In this document: positions 1-8,030 of the stretch, piece by piece
Position numbering within the stretch: position 1 is the stretch's first letter
Layout: every line of letters begins with the position of its first letter
Virus record (IMG/VR): IMGVR_UViG_3300025132_005903
Span: 1 to 45,139 of that record
Source: a virus
DNA: 45,139 bases
Direction: 5' to 3' (one strand)
Made by a program: the position numbers and the translations under genes
Notes under the pieces: generated by a model
Database searches by the model: none
Seen by the model: only the letters and a program-made list of their open reading frames with translations
What the model was told of the DNA's origin: nothing

Positions 1-861
1 ATCAAAATGTTTCCAAAGATTTGTAGCTTCGTTAATACCTTCGCCAAAATTCATAGCTCTTAATTGAAATTCAATAATTCCTTCAGCTCGTCTTCGATTT
101 TGCTGTCCAATAAGCTTTGCAAATACAAGTTTATCAAAAATTACCTTTGCTGCTTTTTTAGGATTTACTCCTTCACTCATTACAAGTTCTACATCTTTAT
201 CTAACATAGTTAAAAGCTTGTTTGCTTCTTCTTCTGCAGCTTTCTTCTTCTTTGTTAGGTCTAATGCTATTTTTTTATATTTGTCTTTATCTTTACCTTC
301 AGCTGATTGATATTTTTCAAGATTTGCTTTTAATAGTTTTATTAGCTCTGCAACTTTATTAAACGCTTTAGATACTGATGATGCTGTTACTTTACCTTTT
401 CTTGGGAACCTTTCAGTTAATTTGCTTTCTGAATATAAATCTTTTCCTTTATGTTTACCAGATTTCTTTAGAGATGATATCATCATTGGATGAAAGCTTT
501 TTGGGTTAGAATCAAACTTAACATAAGCTACTTGACCTTTTACTTTATTAACTAAACCAATTTCTCCCATTGAATCAACGTAATCGCCTTTTCTGATTTC
601 TTCAATAGATTCTTTTCTACCTTTCCATAAATCAGCATCAGCTTTTCTTGCTCCACCTTTACCAGTAATAAAGGAATTTACTCTTCCCATTGCCCAAGCT
701 GCTTGAGGAGTACCAGGATTGTGACCTGAATTCCATGCTGCCATTCCTCTATCGTATACTTTCTTTAGAATACTATAAGAAATACCAGTTTTTTCTGCCT
801 TTTTAGCAAGAGACTTATTTTTTTCTGATAATATGTTTTCTATGATCTTTGAAAATTTCAT
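1..861 (-). CDS. DUF5824-like phage protein (partial, 3' end outside window)
   Basis: The reading frame opens with ATG at 861 and stays open to base 1, giving 287 visible residues; the C-terminus lies beyond the left edge. The first 70 residues (KNKSLAKKAEKTGI, VYDRGMAAW, GHNPGTPQAAWAMGRVNSF) match from memory the short DUF5824 module common in marine tailed-phage proteins. The remainder is Lys-rich and helical, with a charged stretch around residues 180-230. The start overlaps the stop of the upstream gene (TAATG), so translation is probably coupled. The function of the family is not known to me; position beside lysis and exported-protein genes suggests a late gene. Family call moderate, function unknown. 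Confidence 0.65.
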   Translation of the reverse strand, partial: MKFSKIIENILSEKNKSLAKKAEKTGISYSILKKVYDRGMAAWNSGHNPGTPQAAWAMGRVNSFITGKGGARKADADLWKGRKESIEEIRKGDYVDSMGEIGLVNKVKGQVAYVKFDSNPKSFHPMMISSLKKSGKHKGKDLYSESKLTERFPRKGKVTASSVSKAFNKVAELIKLLKANLEKYQSAEGKDKDKYKKIALDLTKKKKAAEEEANKLLTMLDKDVELVMSEGVNPKKAAKVIFDKLVFAKLIGQQNRRRAEGIIEFQLRAMNFGEGINEATNLWKHFD

Positions 862-1169
862 TAGAGATTAGTCTTATTGATTTTATAAAATAAGAAATCG
901 TAAATATCTGGACCATCAAATCCTTCTTCTTCCATATCTTGATATAGTAAAGAAGCATATTTAATCATTTCTTTCATGTGCTTTAGATTATGTAATCCTT
1001 CCATTCTACTTAAATCTCTTGGTCTTTTGATATTTGACATCCCACCCTCGTTAACAGTTTCTTCATTAACTGGTTTTGGATCAGTAACAGGATTCCATTT
1101 CATTTTCTTTAATTTAGAAGATGGTAACTCTCCTAAAGCGTGTTCTTTGATTATTTTCTTTAATTTCAT
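861..1169 (-). CDS. hypothetical protein, 102 aa
   Basis: Small, charged, Lys/Glu-rich protein of 102 residues with no signal peptide or membrane segment. The N-terminus (MKLKKIIKEHALGELPSSKL) is of a type often seen in late-region phage proteins, but I do not recognise a family. A good Shine-Dalgarno sequence (AGGAG) lies about 8 bases before the ATG, and the stop codon overlaps the ATG of the next gene. Real gene likely from spacing and codon use; function unknown. Confidence 0.65.
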   Translation of the reverse strand: MKLKKIIKEHALGELPSSKLKKMKWNPVTDPKPVNEETVNEGGMSNIKRPRDLSRMEGLHNLKHMKEMIKYASLLYQDMEEEGFDGPDIYDFLFYKINKTNL

Positions 1170-1178
1170 TATTCTCTC

Positions 1179-1550
1179 CTAACGTTTTAGTAAGTCTCTC
1201 CATTGTGAAAATTGTGGTGCCATATTTGTTCCCCCGACATCACTGTCTTTTAATTTGTCTTGAGCATCTAACCAATTTCTTCTACCAGTTGTTAATGCCA
1301 TTGCAAATTTCTTTTTTATATTAACAGCAAATAAACCTCCTGGTAAACCAATAAGGAATGTGCCTTTAGGAACTTTAGCATAACTTTGACCAGCGAATTG
1401 TAATGCACCGACTGAACCTCCAGTTGGTTTTACATTAAATTTTACCATTGCATCTTTTACTAAAATGGCTTGAAATTCAATTCCTTCTTTAACTAAAAAC
1501 TTACCTTCGTAGTTTTCTCTTCTCCATTTCATATCGTCAAATTTTGTCAT
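1179..1550 (-). CDS. hypothetical protein, 123 aa
   Basis: Protein of 123 residues, predicted soluble, with a Gly-rich centre (TGGSVGALQFAG and GLPGGLFAVN) that suggests a compact beta-rich domain, and a basic C-terminus. No family recognised. It sits in the same tightly spaced minus-strand run as the neighbouring late-type genes, with AGGAAATAATC before the ATG as a plausible ribosome site. Function unknown. Confidence 0.6.
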   Translation of the reverse strand: MTKFDDMKWRRENYEGKFLVKEGIEFQAILVKDAMVKFNVKPTGGSVGALQFAGQSYAKVPKGTFLIGLPGGLFAVNIKKKFAMALTTGRRNWLDAQDKLKDSDVGGTNMAPQFSQWRDLLKR

Positions 1551-1575
1551 GATTATTTCCTCTTTGTTATAAATA

Positions 1576-2178
1576 TCAAGCTAGATCAGTAGATTCAAGT
1601 AAAGTGTATGTAAAATTATTATTCCAAGCATCTCTAGCAGCTTGACAAATATCTAAGAAACAATGCCAATCGTCATTACTAGCAATTACTTGACAACCAG
1701 CTGACCATTTATCTACATAAGTAGAAGTTTTACCAGCATGCTTTGTTGCTCTGTGAATGTTAATTCCAAATAAACCTTCGTCTATTGTTGATGGATCAAA
1801 ATCGTATTTTCCATCTTTATCTCTATCTCTGTAAACTTTAACAGATTTTTGTTGTCCTAAAGCTAAGTATCTTCCTTGGTGTAATCTTAATTTGTGTGAA
1901 CCTCTGTATTGACCTGGTACTAAAATAGCACAGCCTTTATCATTCATAGGTTTATCCATCCAATCATCACCGGGATCTGTTGTGCAATTAAATATTTCAT
2001 AGCACCATTCCCCATCTATCTTATAAGATATTGTTAAGTGATCATCGAATTTGTTAGTTACTCTTTCTCCTGCTTCCATATTTCTAATACCAACGATGTT
2101 TACGTTCAAATCACCATTTTCAAACCATTTATACCCTTTAGCTTTTACGGCAGCTTCTACCTGTTCTCTTGTGTACAT
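1576..2178 (-). CDS. L,D-transpeptidase-like / cell-wall enzyme, possible endolysin
   Basis: A 200-residue protein without signal peptide. The C-terminal half carries FGINIHRA (His142) followed about 17 residues later by KWSAGCQV (Ser159, Cys162). This His...S-x-G-C arrangement resembles the catalytic core of YkuD-type L,D-transpeptidase folds, and versions ending in WSAGCQV occur in proteins annotated as cell-wall-active in Bacteroidetes and their phages (recalled, not searched). The N-terminal 40 residues may be a small helical domain. It is followed by a short two-helix membrane protein, a typical endolysin/holin arrangement, so a role in host lysis is the leading inference. A peptidoglycan-modifying or purely structural role cannot be excluded. 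Confidence 0.5.
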   Translation of the reverse strand: MYTREQVEAAVKAKGYKWFENGDLNVNIVGIRNMEAGERVTNKFDDHLTISYKIDGEWCYEIFNCTTDPGDDWMDKPMNDKGCAILVPGQYRGSHKLRLHQGRYLALGQQKSVKVYRDRDKDGKYDFDPSTIDEGLFGINIHRATKHAGKTSTYVDKWSAGCQVIASNDDWHCFLDICQAARDAWNNNFTYTLLESTDLA

Positions 2179-2181
2179 TTG

Positions 2182-2397
2182 TTATTTTCCTTTTATTTTC
2201 TCTATTGAGCTTATGCCGAATGATCCTAGCGTTACAATAACGAAGGAGTTATATATTACTTCATTTATTACTAGTTCCATTCCGCACCAACCAGTAATTA
2301 AATCGCAGATTGCGAATATCACCATTAAAACAAAAGAGGCAAAGCCTACAATTGCTTTTTCGTTTATATCGTTTTCGTCTTTGAATAATTTCCACAT
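2182..2397 (-). CDS. small membrane protein, holin candidate
   Basis: A 71-residue protein with two hydrophobic segments (about residues 14-34 and 46-62) separated by a short loop, and a charged C-terminal tail (SSIEKIKGK). Size, two-helix topology and its place directly before the L,D-transpeptidase-like gene fit a class II-type holin, but no holin signature is visible. The ATG overlaps the stop of the upstream gene (TAATG). Other small membrane proteins sit nearby, so which of them forms the lysis pore is uncertain. Confidence 0.5.
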   Translation of the reverse strand: MWKLFKDENDINEKAIVGFASFVLMVIFAICDLITGWCGMELVINEVIYNSFVIVTLGSFGISSIEKIKGK

Positions 2398-2744
2398 TAG
2401 AAGTCATCTCCATATATTTCATTAATTTTTTCCTGAACCTCTTCTAAGGTTGCTTTCATAGAAAAAGAAATATCAGCTTGATATCTTTTCACCTCTTCAC
2501 CTTCATTGAATATTATTATTGTAGGTACAACTACTATCTCGTATTTATTTTGAGCTTTTGTATCAGTAGCTATATCACAAGATTTAATTTTACAATTTTC
2601 TAAATCTCCTACCCATTCAACGTCGTTTGCTGAATTCCATCCGGCATTAAAATGTACTATTGTTAAATCACCACCGATTTTTATTGTTTGACTAAAACCT
2701 ATAAAAGGTATTAACATGACCAATAATAATTTGAATAATTTCAT
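2397..2744 (-). CDS. exported thioredoxin-fold-like protein lacking CxxC
   Basis: 115 residues. An N-terminal signal peptide (KLFKLLLVMLIPFIGFSQ, residues 2-19) with a flavobacterial-style FSQ end indicates export to the periplasm or outer membrane. The rest reads like a thioredoxin fold: a beta strand ending HFNAGWN, a helix, then VVVPTIIIFNEGEEV, which contains the cis-Pro (Pro74) and the following strand/turn. The redox CxxC is absent: GWNSAN (35-40) stands where WCGPC would be. Two cysteines (51, 56) lie elsewhere. So it is a thioredoxin-like protein without the classical active site, or it uses other cysteines. Substrate unknown. Confidence 0.55.
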   Translation of the reverse strand: MKLFKLLLVMLIPFIGFSQTIKIGGDLTIVHFNAGWNSANDVEWVGDLENCKIKSCDIATDTKAQNKYEIVVVPTIIIFNEGEEVKRYQADISFSMKATLEEVQEKINEIYGDDF

Positions 2745-2747
2745 AAC

Positions 2748-3038
2748 TTATCTCCTGTTTAATTCGTCGATTTTTTCCTCTATACGATCTAGGTCTTCTT
2801 TAATTTCTTCAACGTCTTCTTGAGTATTCTCTATAGTTAAACGTATATTCTTGTCTTTCATATCAAACTCCATCCTAGTTACATCTGGTGGAGGAGGAAT
2901 AGGTAATTCTTTGGCTTCTTCTATATCTGCTTGAAGAGCAAACCACATTCCAATTACAGTTGCCATTGCAAAGCCAATTGCTATTAAAGTTTTTATACTT
3001 ACCTTAAAACCTGAGTCTTCGTTTAATTCTTTTGCCAT
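2748..3038 (-). CDS. single-pass membrane protein with coiled coil
   Basis: 96 residues: a short cytoplasmic N-terminus, one transmembrane helix (about residues 15-35), a Pro-rich hinge (LPIPPPPDV) and a C-terminal coiled coil rich in Glu/Asp/Arg with heptad spacing (EIKEDLDRIEEKIDEL). The layout resembles inner-membrane spanins or other lysis accessory proteins, and the gene lies in the possible lysis group. No family recognised, so this is a topology-based description only. Confidence 0.5.
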   Translation of the reverse strand: MAKELNEDSGFKVSIKTLIAIGFAMATVIGMWFALQADIEEAKELPIPPPPDVTRMEFDMKDKNIRLTIENTQEDVEEIKEDLDRIEEKIDELNRR

Positions 3039-3041
3039 AGT

Positions 3042-3296
3042 TTAATCCCAAAATATCATTTTACCTATAATACCTAACAGAGCTACCCAAATAGACCATA
3101 GAACCTTTTGAGTCTTTCTTCTATACTCTGTGTTTTTATTTATTCTAGCAATAGCACCATCATCTGGTCCCAACAGTTGTTTCTTAATCATAGTTAAATC
3201 TTCTTGCATCTTTGTTTGCCCATTTTTCAAGTATTCAACATCTTGCTTTACAAGTTTGATTTCGCTGTACAAATGTTCGTTAGTTGGTCGTGCCAT
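3042..3296 (-). CDS. coiled-coil protein with C-terminal membrane helix (XhlA/holin-like)
   Basis: 84 residues. Residues 10-45 form a predicted coiled coil (EIKLVKQDVEYL, TKMQEDLTMIKKQL), and the C-terminus (about 66-82) is one hydrophobic helix ending KMIFWD. Coiled coil plus C-terminal anchor is the architecture of XhlA-type haemolysin/holin proteins, which act with holins in phage lysis. Sequence similarity is only general. Together with the two preceding small membrane proteins this makes three membrane proteins beside a wall-enzyme candidate. Confidence 0.5.
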   Translation of the reverse strand: MARPTNEHLYSEIKLVKQDVEYLKNGQTKMQEDLTMIKKQLLGPDDGAIARINKNTEYRRKTQKVLWSIWVALLGIIGKMIFWD

Positions 3297-3307
3297 TTTT
3301 CTCTTCC

Positions 3308-4393
3308 TTATCTAATTACATAATTGAAACCGAAACTAAAGTCGTGCCAATTTCTGTTCCAATATTTATTATATTTTCCTTCTACAAATAATCCTAATTT
3401 CTTTGGTATGATGTAATACCCAAATATTAATCCTCCCGAGTAATCTATCCATTGTCCACCGTGGAATTTATGATATGAAAATTCTCCACCATCGTCATAA
3501 TGATATGGCATTATATTTCCCCAAGAGTGTAACCAAAAGTCTTTTGTATAATGATAATAGTCAAAACCAATTACAACAGAATGCTGTAAATTTTGTTCTA
3601 ACTTATTTCTTTCTTTTTCTACGTAATCAGATAAAGCTTGAGGTATTACAACACCCTCCCAAATTTGCGTATTTTCTGCTACTAAATTGCCAGATGGATT
3701 ATAGTATGTTACTCCTCCCTGTCCATCGAATTGAACTGAATAACCTTCTTGTAAAGCTAGGTCAGTATAGTGTAGATTACCATTTGATAATAACCATTCT
3801 TCTAATGGATCAAACCCATAAGGTTCGGATAATCTTTGTACAGCTCCTATATTAAAGGATAATTTTTTACCAACCTTTAATCTATATCTTTCTGAAGCTT
3901 CGAAGTATTGGATATCTGCAAAACCATCTTGTAAATATTCTGCTTTAGCAATCCAGTTATCAGCAATATATCTTAAGAAGTGCTGTTGATTTAGGAATTC
4001 AATACCTTGTTGTCTTGCTAGGTCTGCTTCAAATAAAAATTCAAAACCTTTTATTTTACCAATAGTTGCAGCATCTGAAAAAGAGTTTTCTGTACCATTG
4101 TAAAAAGTATTAGCTCTATTTTCATAACCTAATCTAGCAATTTTTCTTACCCCAAATGCTATAGAATAATCAAAAGGTGTAGAGATAGTTTGAGTTTCCA
4201 GCCCATTTGTAATAGAGAATACATCTACATCAGAAACTGAGTTACCACCATTTACAGCTCCATAGAATGTAGAAAACTTAAATATCTTTTTAATTTCTTT
4301 TTTGAATTTGCTATCATCTTGAGCACAGCATTTTTTTGGTACTGCACAAGATGCAATTAAAATAGTTGCTAATATATACAAAAACTTTTTCAT
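3308..4393 (-). CDS. exported lipoprotein, outer-membrane beta-barrel-like
   Basis: 361 residues. The N-terminus is a lipoprotein-type signal peptide with a lipobox IASC (lipidated Cys16). The remainder alternates polar and aromatic/hydrophobic residues in short strands (YSIAFGVRKIARLGYE, HSVVIGFDYYHYTKDF, SGGLIFGYYIIPKKLGLFVEG) and ends with an aromatic-rich strand, FSFGFNYVIR, typical of outer-membrane beta barrels. A cell-surface or outer-membrane location in the Bacteroidetes host is inferred. No known family recognised. Phage-encoded outer-membrane proteins often alter receptor access or superinfection, but that is speculation here. It lies directly beside the T9SS cargo-like gene. Confidence 0.55.
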   Translation of the reverse strand: MKKFLYILATILIASCAVPKKCCAQDDSKFKKEIKKIFKFSTFYGAVNGGNSVSDVDVFSITNGLETQTISTPFDYSIAFGVRKIARLGYENRANTFYNGTENSFSDAATIGKIKGFEFLFEADLARQQGIEFLNQQHFLRYIADNWIAKAEYLQDGFADIQYFEASERYRLKVGKKLSFNIGAVQRLSEPYGFDPLEEWLLSNGNLHYTDLALQEGYSVQFDGQGGVTYYNPSGNLVAENTQIWEGVVIPQALSDYVEKERNKLEQNLQHSVVIGFDYYHYTKDFWLHSWGNIMPYHYDDGGEFSYHKFHGGQWIDYSGGLIFGYYIIPKKLGLFVEGKYNKYWNRNWHDFSFGFNYVIR

Positions 4394-4412
4394 ATTAATC
4401 TTTCCTAATCTT

Positions 4413-7400
4413 TTATTGTTTTACTAATCTCTGTTGGAATCTTCTACCATCGTGTATAATTACCATATTATATAATCCAGAAGGATATCCTGCTAGTGAA
4501 ATTCTTTTTTCTTTTGATTTTAAGATTGTTCTTCCTGATAAATCGTAAATCTCTACTTCAATGTCTAATCTTGTATCTATATTAAATATATCTTCAGAAG
4601 GATTAGGATAAACTATAATAGTACCCGACCCAGATAATTCTTCTACTGATACTGGCCATCCTTGTTGACAGTAATCATACATTGATTGACATGAAGCATC
4701 CCAGTCAGTAGTGCAGCAATAATCGTCTACATCTATTACCCAAGCATAACATCCATCGTTTAACCAATATGGTATTCCTGGTCCTCCGTAGCAACCTGCA
4801 TCATATAAACAAGCTGTTGAATCTGAAACATTTGCTGCTGGATTATAATTGTAAGCTGATACATCAGTACATCCTGTTATTATTTCTATACAAGAATTAT
4901 CATCAAAACAAGCGTTGGGATCATAGTTCAATGCTGTTGGATCTGTACAACCTGATATATAACAACAGCTGTTATCCGAGGTATTTGCTAGTGGATCATA
5001 ATTTAATGCAGTTGGATCATTACAACCATATACAAATTCTATGCATGAACCATTATCAACGTTTGCTAGTGGATTGTAATTAAACATGGTTGAATCAGTA
5101 CAACCGTAAATTGGTAGAATACAAGATAAATCATCTGTATTTGCCAGTGGGTCGTAATTTAATGCTATTGGATTAGTACATCCATATACAACTACTTGAC
5201 AAGTTCCATTGTCTGTATTTGCTAATGGATCATAATTAAATGCAGTAGAATCTGTGCAGCCATAAACATAAGGAATACAACCACCTGATGAAGTATTTGC
5301 TAATGGATCATAATTAAACATAGTTGGATCCATACATCCAATTATTACTGGAATACATGTTGAGTCATCTACATTGGCAGCTGGATCATAGTTAAATGCT
5401 GTTGGATCAGTGCATCCAAGTACTGGATAGACACATCCATTGTTAACTGTAGCAGTTGGATCATAGTTTAATGCTGTGCTATCCGTGCAACCGATATAAT
5501 AGCATGAGCCATCGTCGGTATTTGCAACTGAATTATAATTATCAGCTATTGTATCTGTACATCCGTAAATGTATCCTATACATGAACCATCATCAGTATT
5601 TGCTAAAGAATCATAGTTAAAAGCTAAATCATTTGTACATCCATATATAATTGGAATACAATTTCCATCATCCGTATTTGCCAATGGATCATAATTAAAT
5701 GATGTTGAATCTGTACAACCAAATATCTTTGGAATACAAGTGTTACCACAGAATGGAACTCCTGTATACTTTGTCCAGAATGGAGATTCAAATGATTGTA
5801 AAGCTCCTTGACCATTATTTGCAAAAGGATTCTGTCCTTCATACATTAAAACAAAACCATCAGAATTGGTTAACTTGAAAGAATTGTGCCACGTTTGGAA
5901 TTGCACTTCTTGTGGTGGTTGTTGTGGTCCACCAACTTCAAAGTATCTAACTTCTACTGGAACTCCTGGGTCTAAAATAATATTCCAAGTTTGTTGATAA
6001 TTACCTGGTCCTAATGTATATGTTCCAAGATCAATGCCATTTTGATATATACCAATGAATGAGTTACCCCAACCATCTCCTCCAGCATCTCCAATCCATA
6101 ATTCATAATTACAATCTGGAATAAGATCCATCATTGTTGCAGATGGGTCATAGTTAAATGCTGTTGCATCAGTACAACCATAAGTGTGTAATGTTGCACA
6201 AGATCCATCATCGTTATTTGCAGCTGGATTGAATTCTACATAATCGTCATCTGTACATCCATCTATTACTGGGATAACTGGGCATGGTGTAGCTGTTTGA
6301 GGTCCTGAATATAATACATTTCCAAAACCAGGATTATCCATATACCAAATAGTATCTCCTGAGCAATCATAAATAACAATAGCTCCATCTGTATTTCCAC
6401 CTGATGTTGAACCTGCCATACCATCACCAAAGTCATCGTTAATAATCATTTCAAATGCAGCGTTTTGATCTACACAAAAAGTATAAGTATAAGTTTGTCC
6501 TATATCATTGAAATCATAAGTTCCTACTGGATATGTAAATGTATTCCCTAAACCGTCAACGAAGTCCCAGCTTGTTTCTCCTGGCCAATTGTCTAATGTT
6601 ATTGAAATTGAAATTTGATATTGTGTTGCAGTATCACAAGTTGTACCTGAACAAGAACCATCATCGAATGTTGCCCATGGATTATAAGATGGTTGTGCTG
6701 GATCTAAACAACCTGGAATACAAGGTGTAGGTGTATAAAATATAGTATCAGATAATGAACCATCTGCAAATTCTACTTGACCATAATGTTCTACCTCCCA
6801 ATTAGGTGGCATCTGACCATTTCCTGCGTATACCCCAAAGTTTGTTGCTCCATAACCTAGTCCATATTGAAAAGGTCCTACGCCATCTTCATTTGAATAC
6901 CAGAATTTTACCGGTTGACAGCTTAAATTGTTATCTAGAGTCCATTCAAAATAAACTAATGTTTGTCCATTTGGTAAACAAGTTTGTGTTGCTGTATCCG
7001 TAAGAAGACCACCGCATGGTGGATAAATACAAGATCCATCATCAGTGGTTGCAAGTGAGTCGTAATTTGTAGCATTTACATCTGTACAACCAGATACTGG
7101 TGGTGCACATGGTGCTATAATTAAAGTGTCTGTATATAAAGAACCAAAGTCGCCTTCTACATATACTATTGTATCTTGACAATCATTTTGTATTAAGAAC
7201 CATCCTTCTGGTGAACCATTAAAACCTCCTAGTCCATCTCCATATTGATCATATAAATTAAGAATAATTGTTCCGCCAACATCAATTGTTGTATCATATA
7301 GAGTTTGATCCTGCATTATAGAATCAGACTGTGCAATAATTGGTGAACCACCTGGTGGTGTTATAGTCCAAGAAGTTTCTTCTGGATAATCATCTGTTAA

Positions 7401-7478
7401 TAGTTGTATGTTAATCCAACTGTTCTGTCCAAATATAACTGTTGGTAATAGTGCTAATAAAACTAATATTTTTCTCAT
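4413..7478 (-). CDS. secreted repeat protein with T9SS type A C-terminal sorting domain
   Basis: 1021 residues. Residues 1-18 form a Sec signal peptide (MRKILVLLALLPTVIFGQ). Two related beta domains (near 20-115 and 285-400, each with an ETSW motif) and other beta regions are interspersed with four Cys/Asp motifs; residues about 587-893 are twelve near-tandem copies of a 26-residue unit (GCTD-x3-FNYDP-x-AN-x-DDGSC), making 16 in all. Such Asp-rich repeats probably bind Ca2+ (inference). A Cys-rich module follows. The last 73 residues (949-1021) match the T9SS type A sorting domain: IIVYPNPSEDIFNI, IYDLSGRTI, LAGYPSGLYNMVI, then a basic end. The protein should cross the inner membrane by Sec and the outer membrane by T9SS, being released or anchored. 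Its ATG overlaps the stop of a 49-residue ORF. Confidence 0.88.
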   Translation of the reverse strand: MRKILVLLALLPTVIFGQNSWINIQLLTDDYPEETSWTITPPGGSPIIAQSDSIMQDQTLYDTTIDVGGTIILNLYDQYGDGLGGFNGSPEGWFLIQNDCQDTIVYVEGDFGSLYTDTLIIAPCAPPVSGCTDVNATNYDSLATTDDGSCIYPPCGGLLTDTATQTCLPNGQTLVYFEWTLDNNLSCQPVKFWYSNEDGVGPFQYGLGYGATNFGVYAGNGQMPPNWEVEHYGQVEFADGSLSDTIFYTPTPCIPGCLDPAQPSYNPWATFDDGSCSGTTCDTATQYQISISITLDNWPGETSWDFVDGLGNTFTYPVGTYDFNDIGQTYTYTFCVDQNAAFEMIINDDFGDGMAGSTSGGNTDGAIVIYDCSGDTIWYMDNPGFGNVLYSGPQTATPCPVIPVIDGCTDDDYVEFNPAANNDDGSCATLHTYGCTDATAFNYDPSATMMDLIPDCNYELWIGDAGGDGWGNSFIGIYQNGIDLGTYTLGPGNYQQTWNIILDPGVPVEVRYFEVGGPQQPPQEVQFQTWHNSFKLTNSDGFVLMYEGQNPFANNGQGALQSFESPFWTKYTGVPFCGNTCIPKIFGCTDSTSFNYDPLANTDDGNCIPIIYGCTNDLAFNYDSLANTDDGSCIGYIYGCTDTIADNYNSVANTDDGSCYYIGCTDSTALNYDPTATVNNGCVYPVLGCTDPTAFNYDPAANVDDSTCIPVIIGCMDPTMFNYDPLANTSSGGCIPYVYGCTDSTAFNYDPLANTDNGTCQVVVYGCTNPIALNYDPLANTDDLSCILPIYGCTDSTMFNYNPLANVDNGSCIEFVYGCNDPTALNYDPLANTSDNSCCYISGCTDPTALNYDPNACFDDNSCIEIITGCTDVSAYNYNPAANVSDSTACLYDAGCYGGPGIPYWLNDGCYAWVIDVDDYCCTTDWDASCQSMYDYCQQGWPVSVEELSGSGTIIVYPNPSEDIFNIDTRLDIEVEIYDLSGRTILKSKEKRISLAGYPSGLYNMVIIHDGRRFQQRLVKQ
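4798..5720 (-). repeat. twelve near-tandem ~77-bp coding repeats
   Basis: Within the T9SS-type gene, twelve degenerate copies of a roughly 77-bp unit follow one another, each encoding GC-[TMN]-[DN] ... NY-[DN]-P-x-A ... C. Four more copies are dispersed earlier in the gene. Copies differ by many substitutions but keep length and frame, so they are protein-level repeats under selection. In-frame expansion or contraction by recombination would be expected. Confidence 0.85.
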
Positions 7479-7624
7479 ATTTCGAATCCCAAATTTAATA
7501 TCATAAATCTAAACTTAGATTTTTCTAATTTTATTTCTAATACTGTAAAAGTACCTAATCTAAATTCTAAATAGTACTTTTCCTTTTTATTACCGGCATC
7601 AAAACCGTTTATCCAATTTATCAT
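7475..7624 (-). CDS. small hypothetical protein, 49 aa
   Basis: A short ORF fills the gap before the T9SS-type gene: MINWINGFDAGNKKEK at the start and LGFEI at the end, 49 residues. Its TGA overlaps the ATG of the long gene (ATGA), and AAAGGGA lies about 7 bases before its own ATG, so it may act as a translational lead-in. No family recognised; the aromatic and basic content is not membrane-like. Existence moderately supported. Confidence 0.5.
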   Translation of the reverse strand: MINWINGFDAGNKKEKYYLEFRLGTFTVLEIKLEKSKFRFMILNLGFEI

Positions 7625-7640
7625 AACATTTTCCCTTTAT

Positions 7641-8030
7641 TTATGAAGAAAAGACTTTTTTCTTTCCTCCGTCGTATGTATAAGCATGTCCTTCTGTGAT
7701 CAATTGCTTATTTATACAAATTTCATTACCATCTTTATCTTTAATATAAATCTCTCCTAGTAATCTTCCATATTTACCAAGACCATGAGATTTAATTCTA
7801 AAGAAACCTGGCTTTGAACTTACTTCCATTAGTAATTCTTTATTTCTAGCTTTTGCAGCTAATCCTAATTTCTTTTCTTCTAGATTTCTTGTTCTGCTTT
7901 CCCAAGTATCTATTTCTGAATATCTAACTCTTTTCTTAAGCCAAATATCAAAACCTACATCAATGAGAGCATCGATAGTATCTCCATCAACTACTCTCTC
8001 TAACTTTCCTCTGTAAATATACTTATCCAT
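7641..8030 (-). CDS. thermonuclease-like (staphylococcal nuclease homologue) protein
   Basis: 129 residues from the ATG at 8030 (a GTG five codons upstream is less likely). The SNase fold is readable in order: VVDGDTIDALIDVGF with the metal-binding Asp, then VRYSEIDTWES, which aligns with the family's R-x4-D-T-x-E catalytic segment (Arg35, Asp40, Glu43 of the S. aureus enzyme), and KYGRLLGEIYI with the Arg87 equivalent. The family cleaves DNA or RNA using Ca2+. No signal peptide, so it acts inside the cell, perhaps on host DNA or in late DNA processing. The start overlaps the end of the upstream gene by 8 bases. Confidence 0.82.
   Translation of the reverse strand: MDKYIYRGKLERVVDGDTIDALIDVGFDIWLKKRVRYSEIDTWESRTRNLEEKKLGLAAKARNKELLMEVSSKPGFFRIKSHGLGKYGRLLGEIYIKDKDGNEICINKQLITEGHAYTYDGGKKKVFSS

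Noticed and set aside
976-4000. Plus-strand open frames over the left region and similar ones throughout
   Set aside because: They are mirror frames of well supported minus-strand genes, rich in Leu/Ile/Phe runs and without ribosome sites.
4798-5720. Regular repeats resembling a CRISPR array
   Set aside because: The repeats are about 77 bp, degenerate, keep one reading frame and encode Cys/Asp units of a secreted protein. No fixed repeat of 25-40 bp with unique spacers exists.
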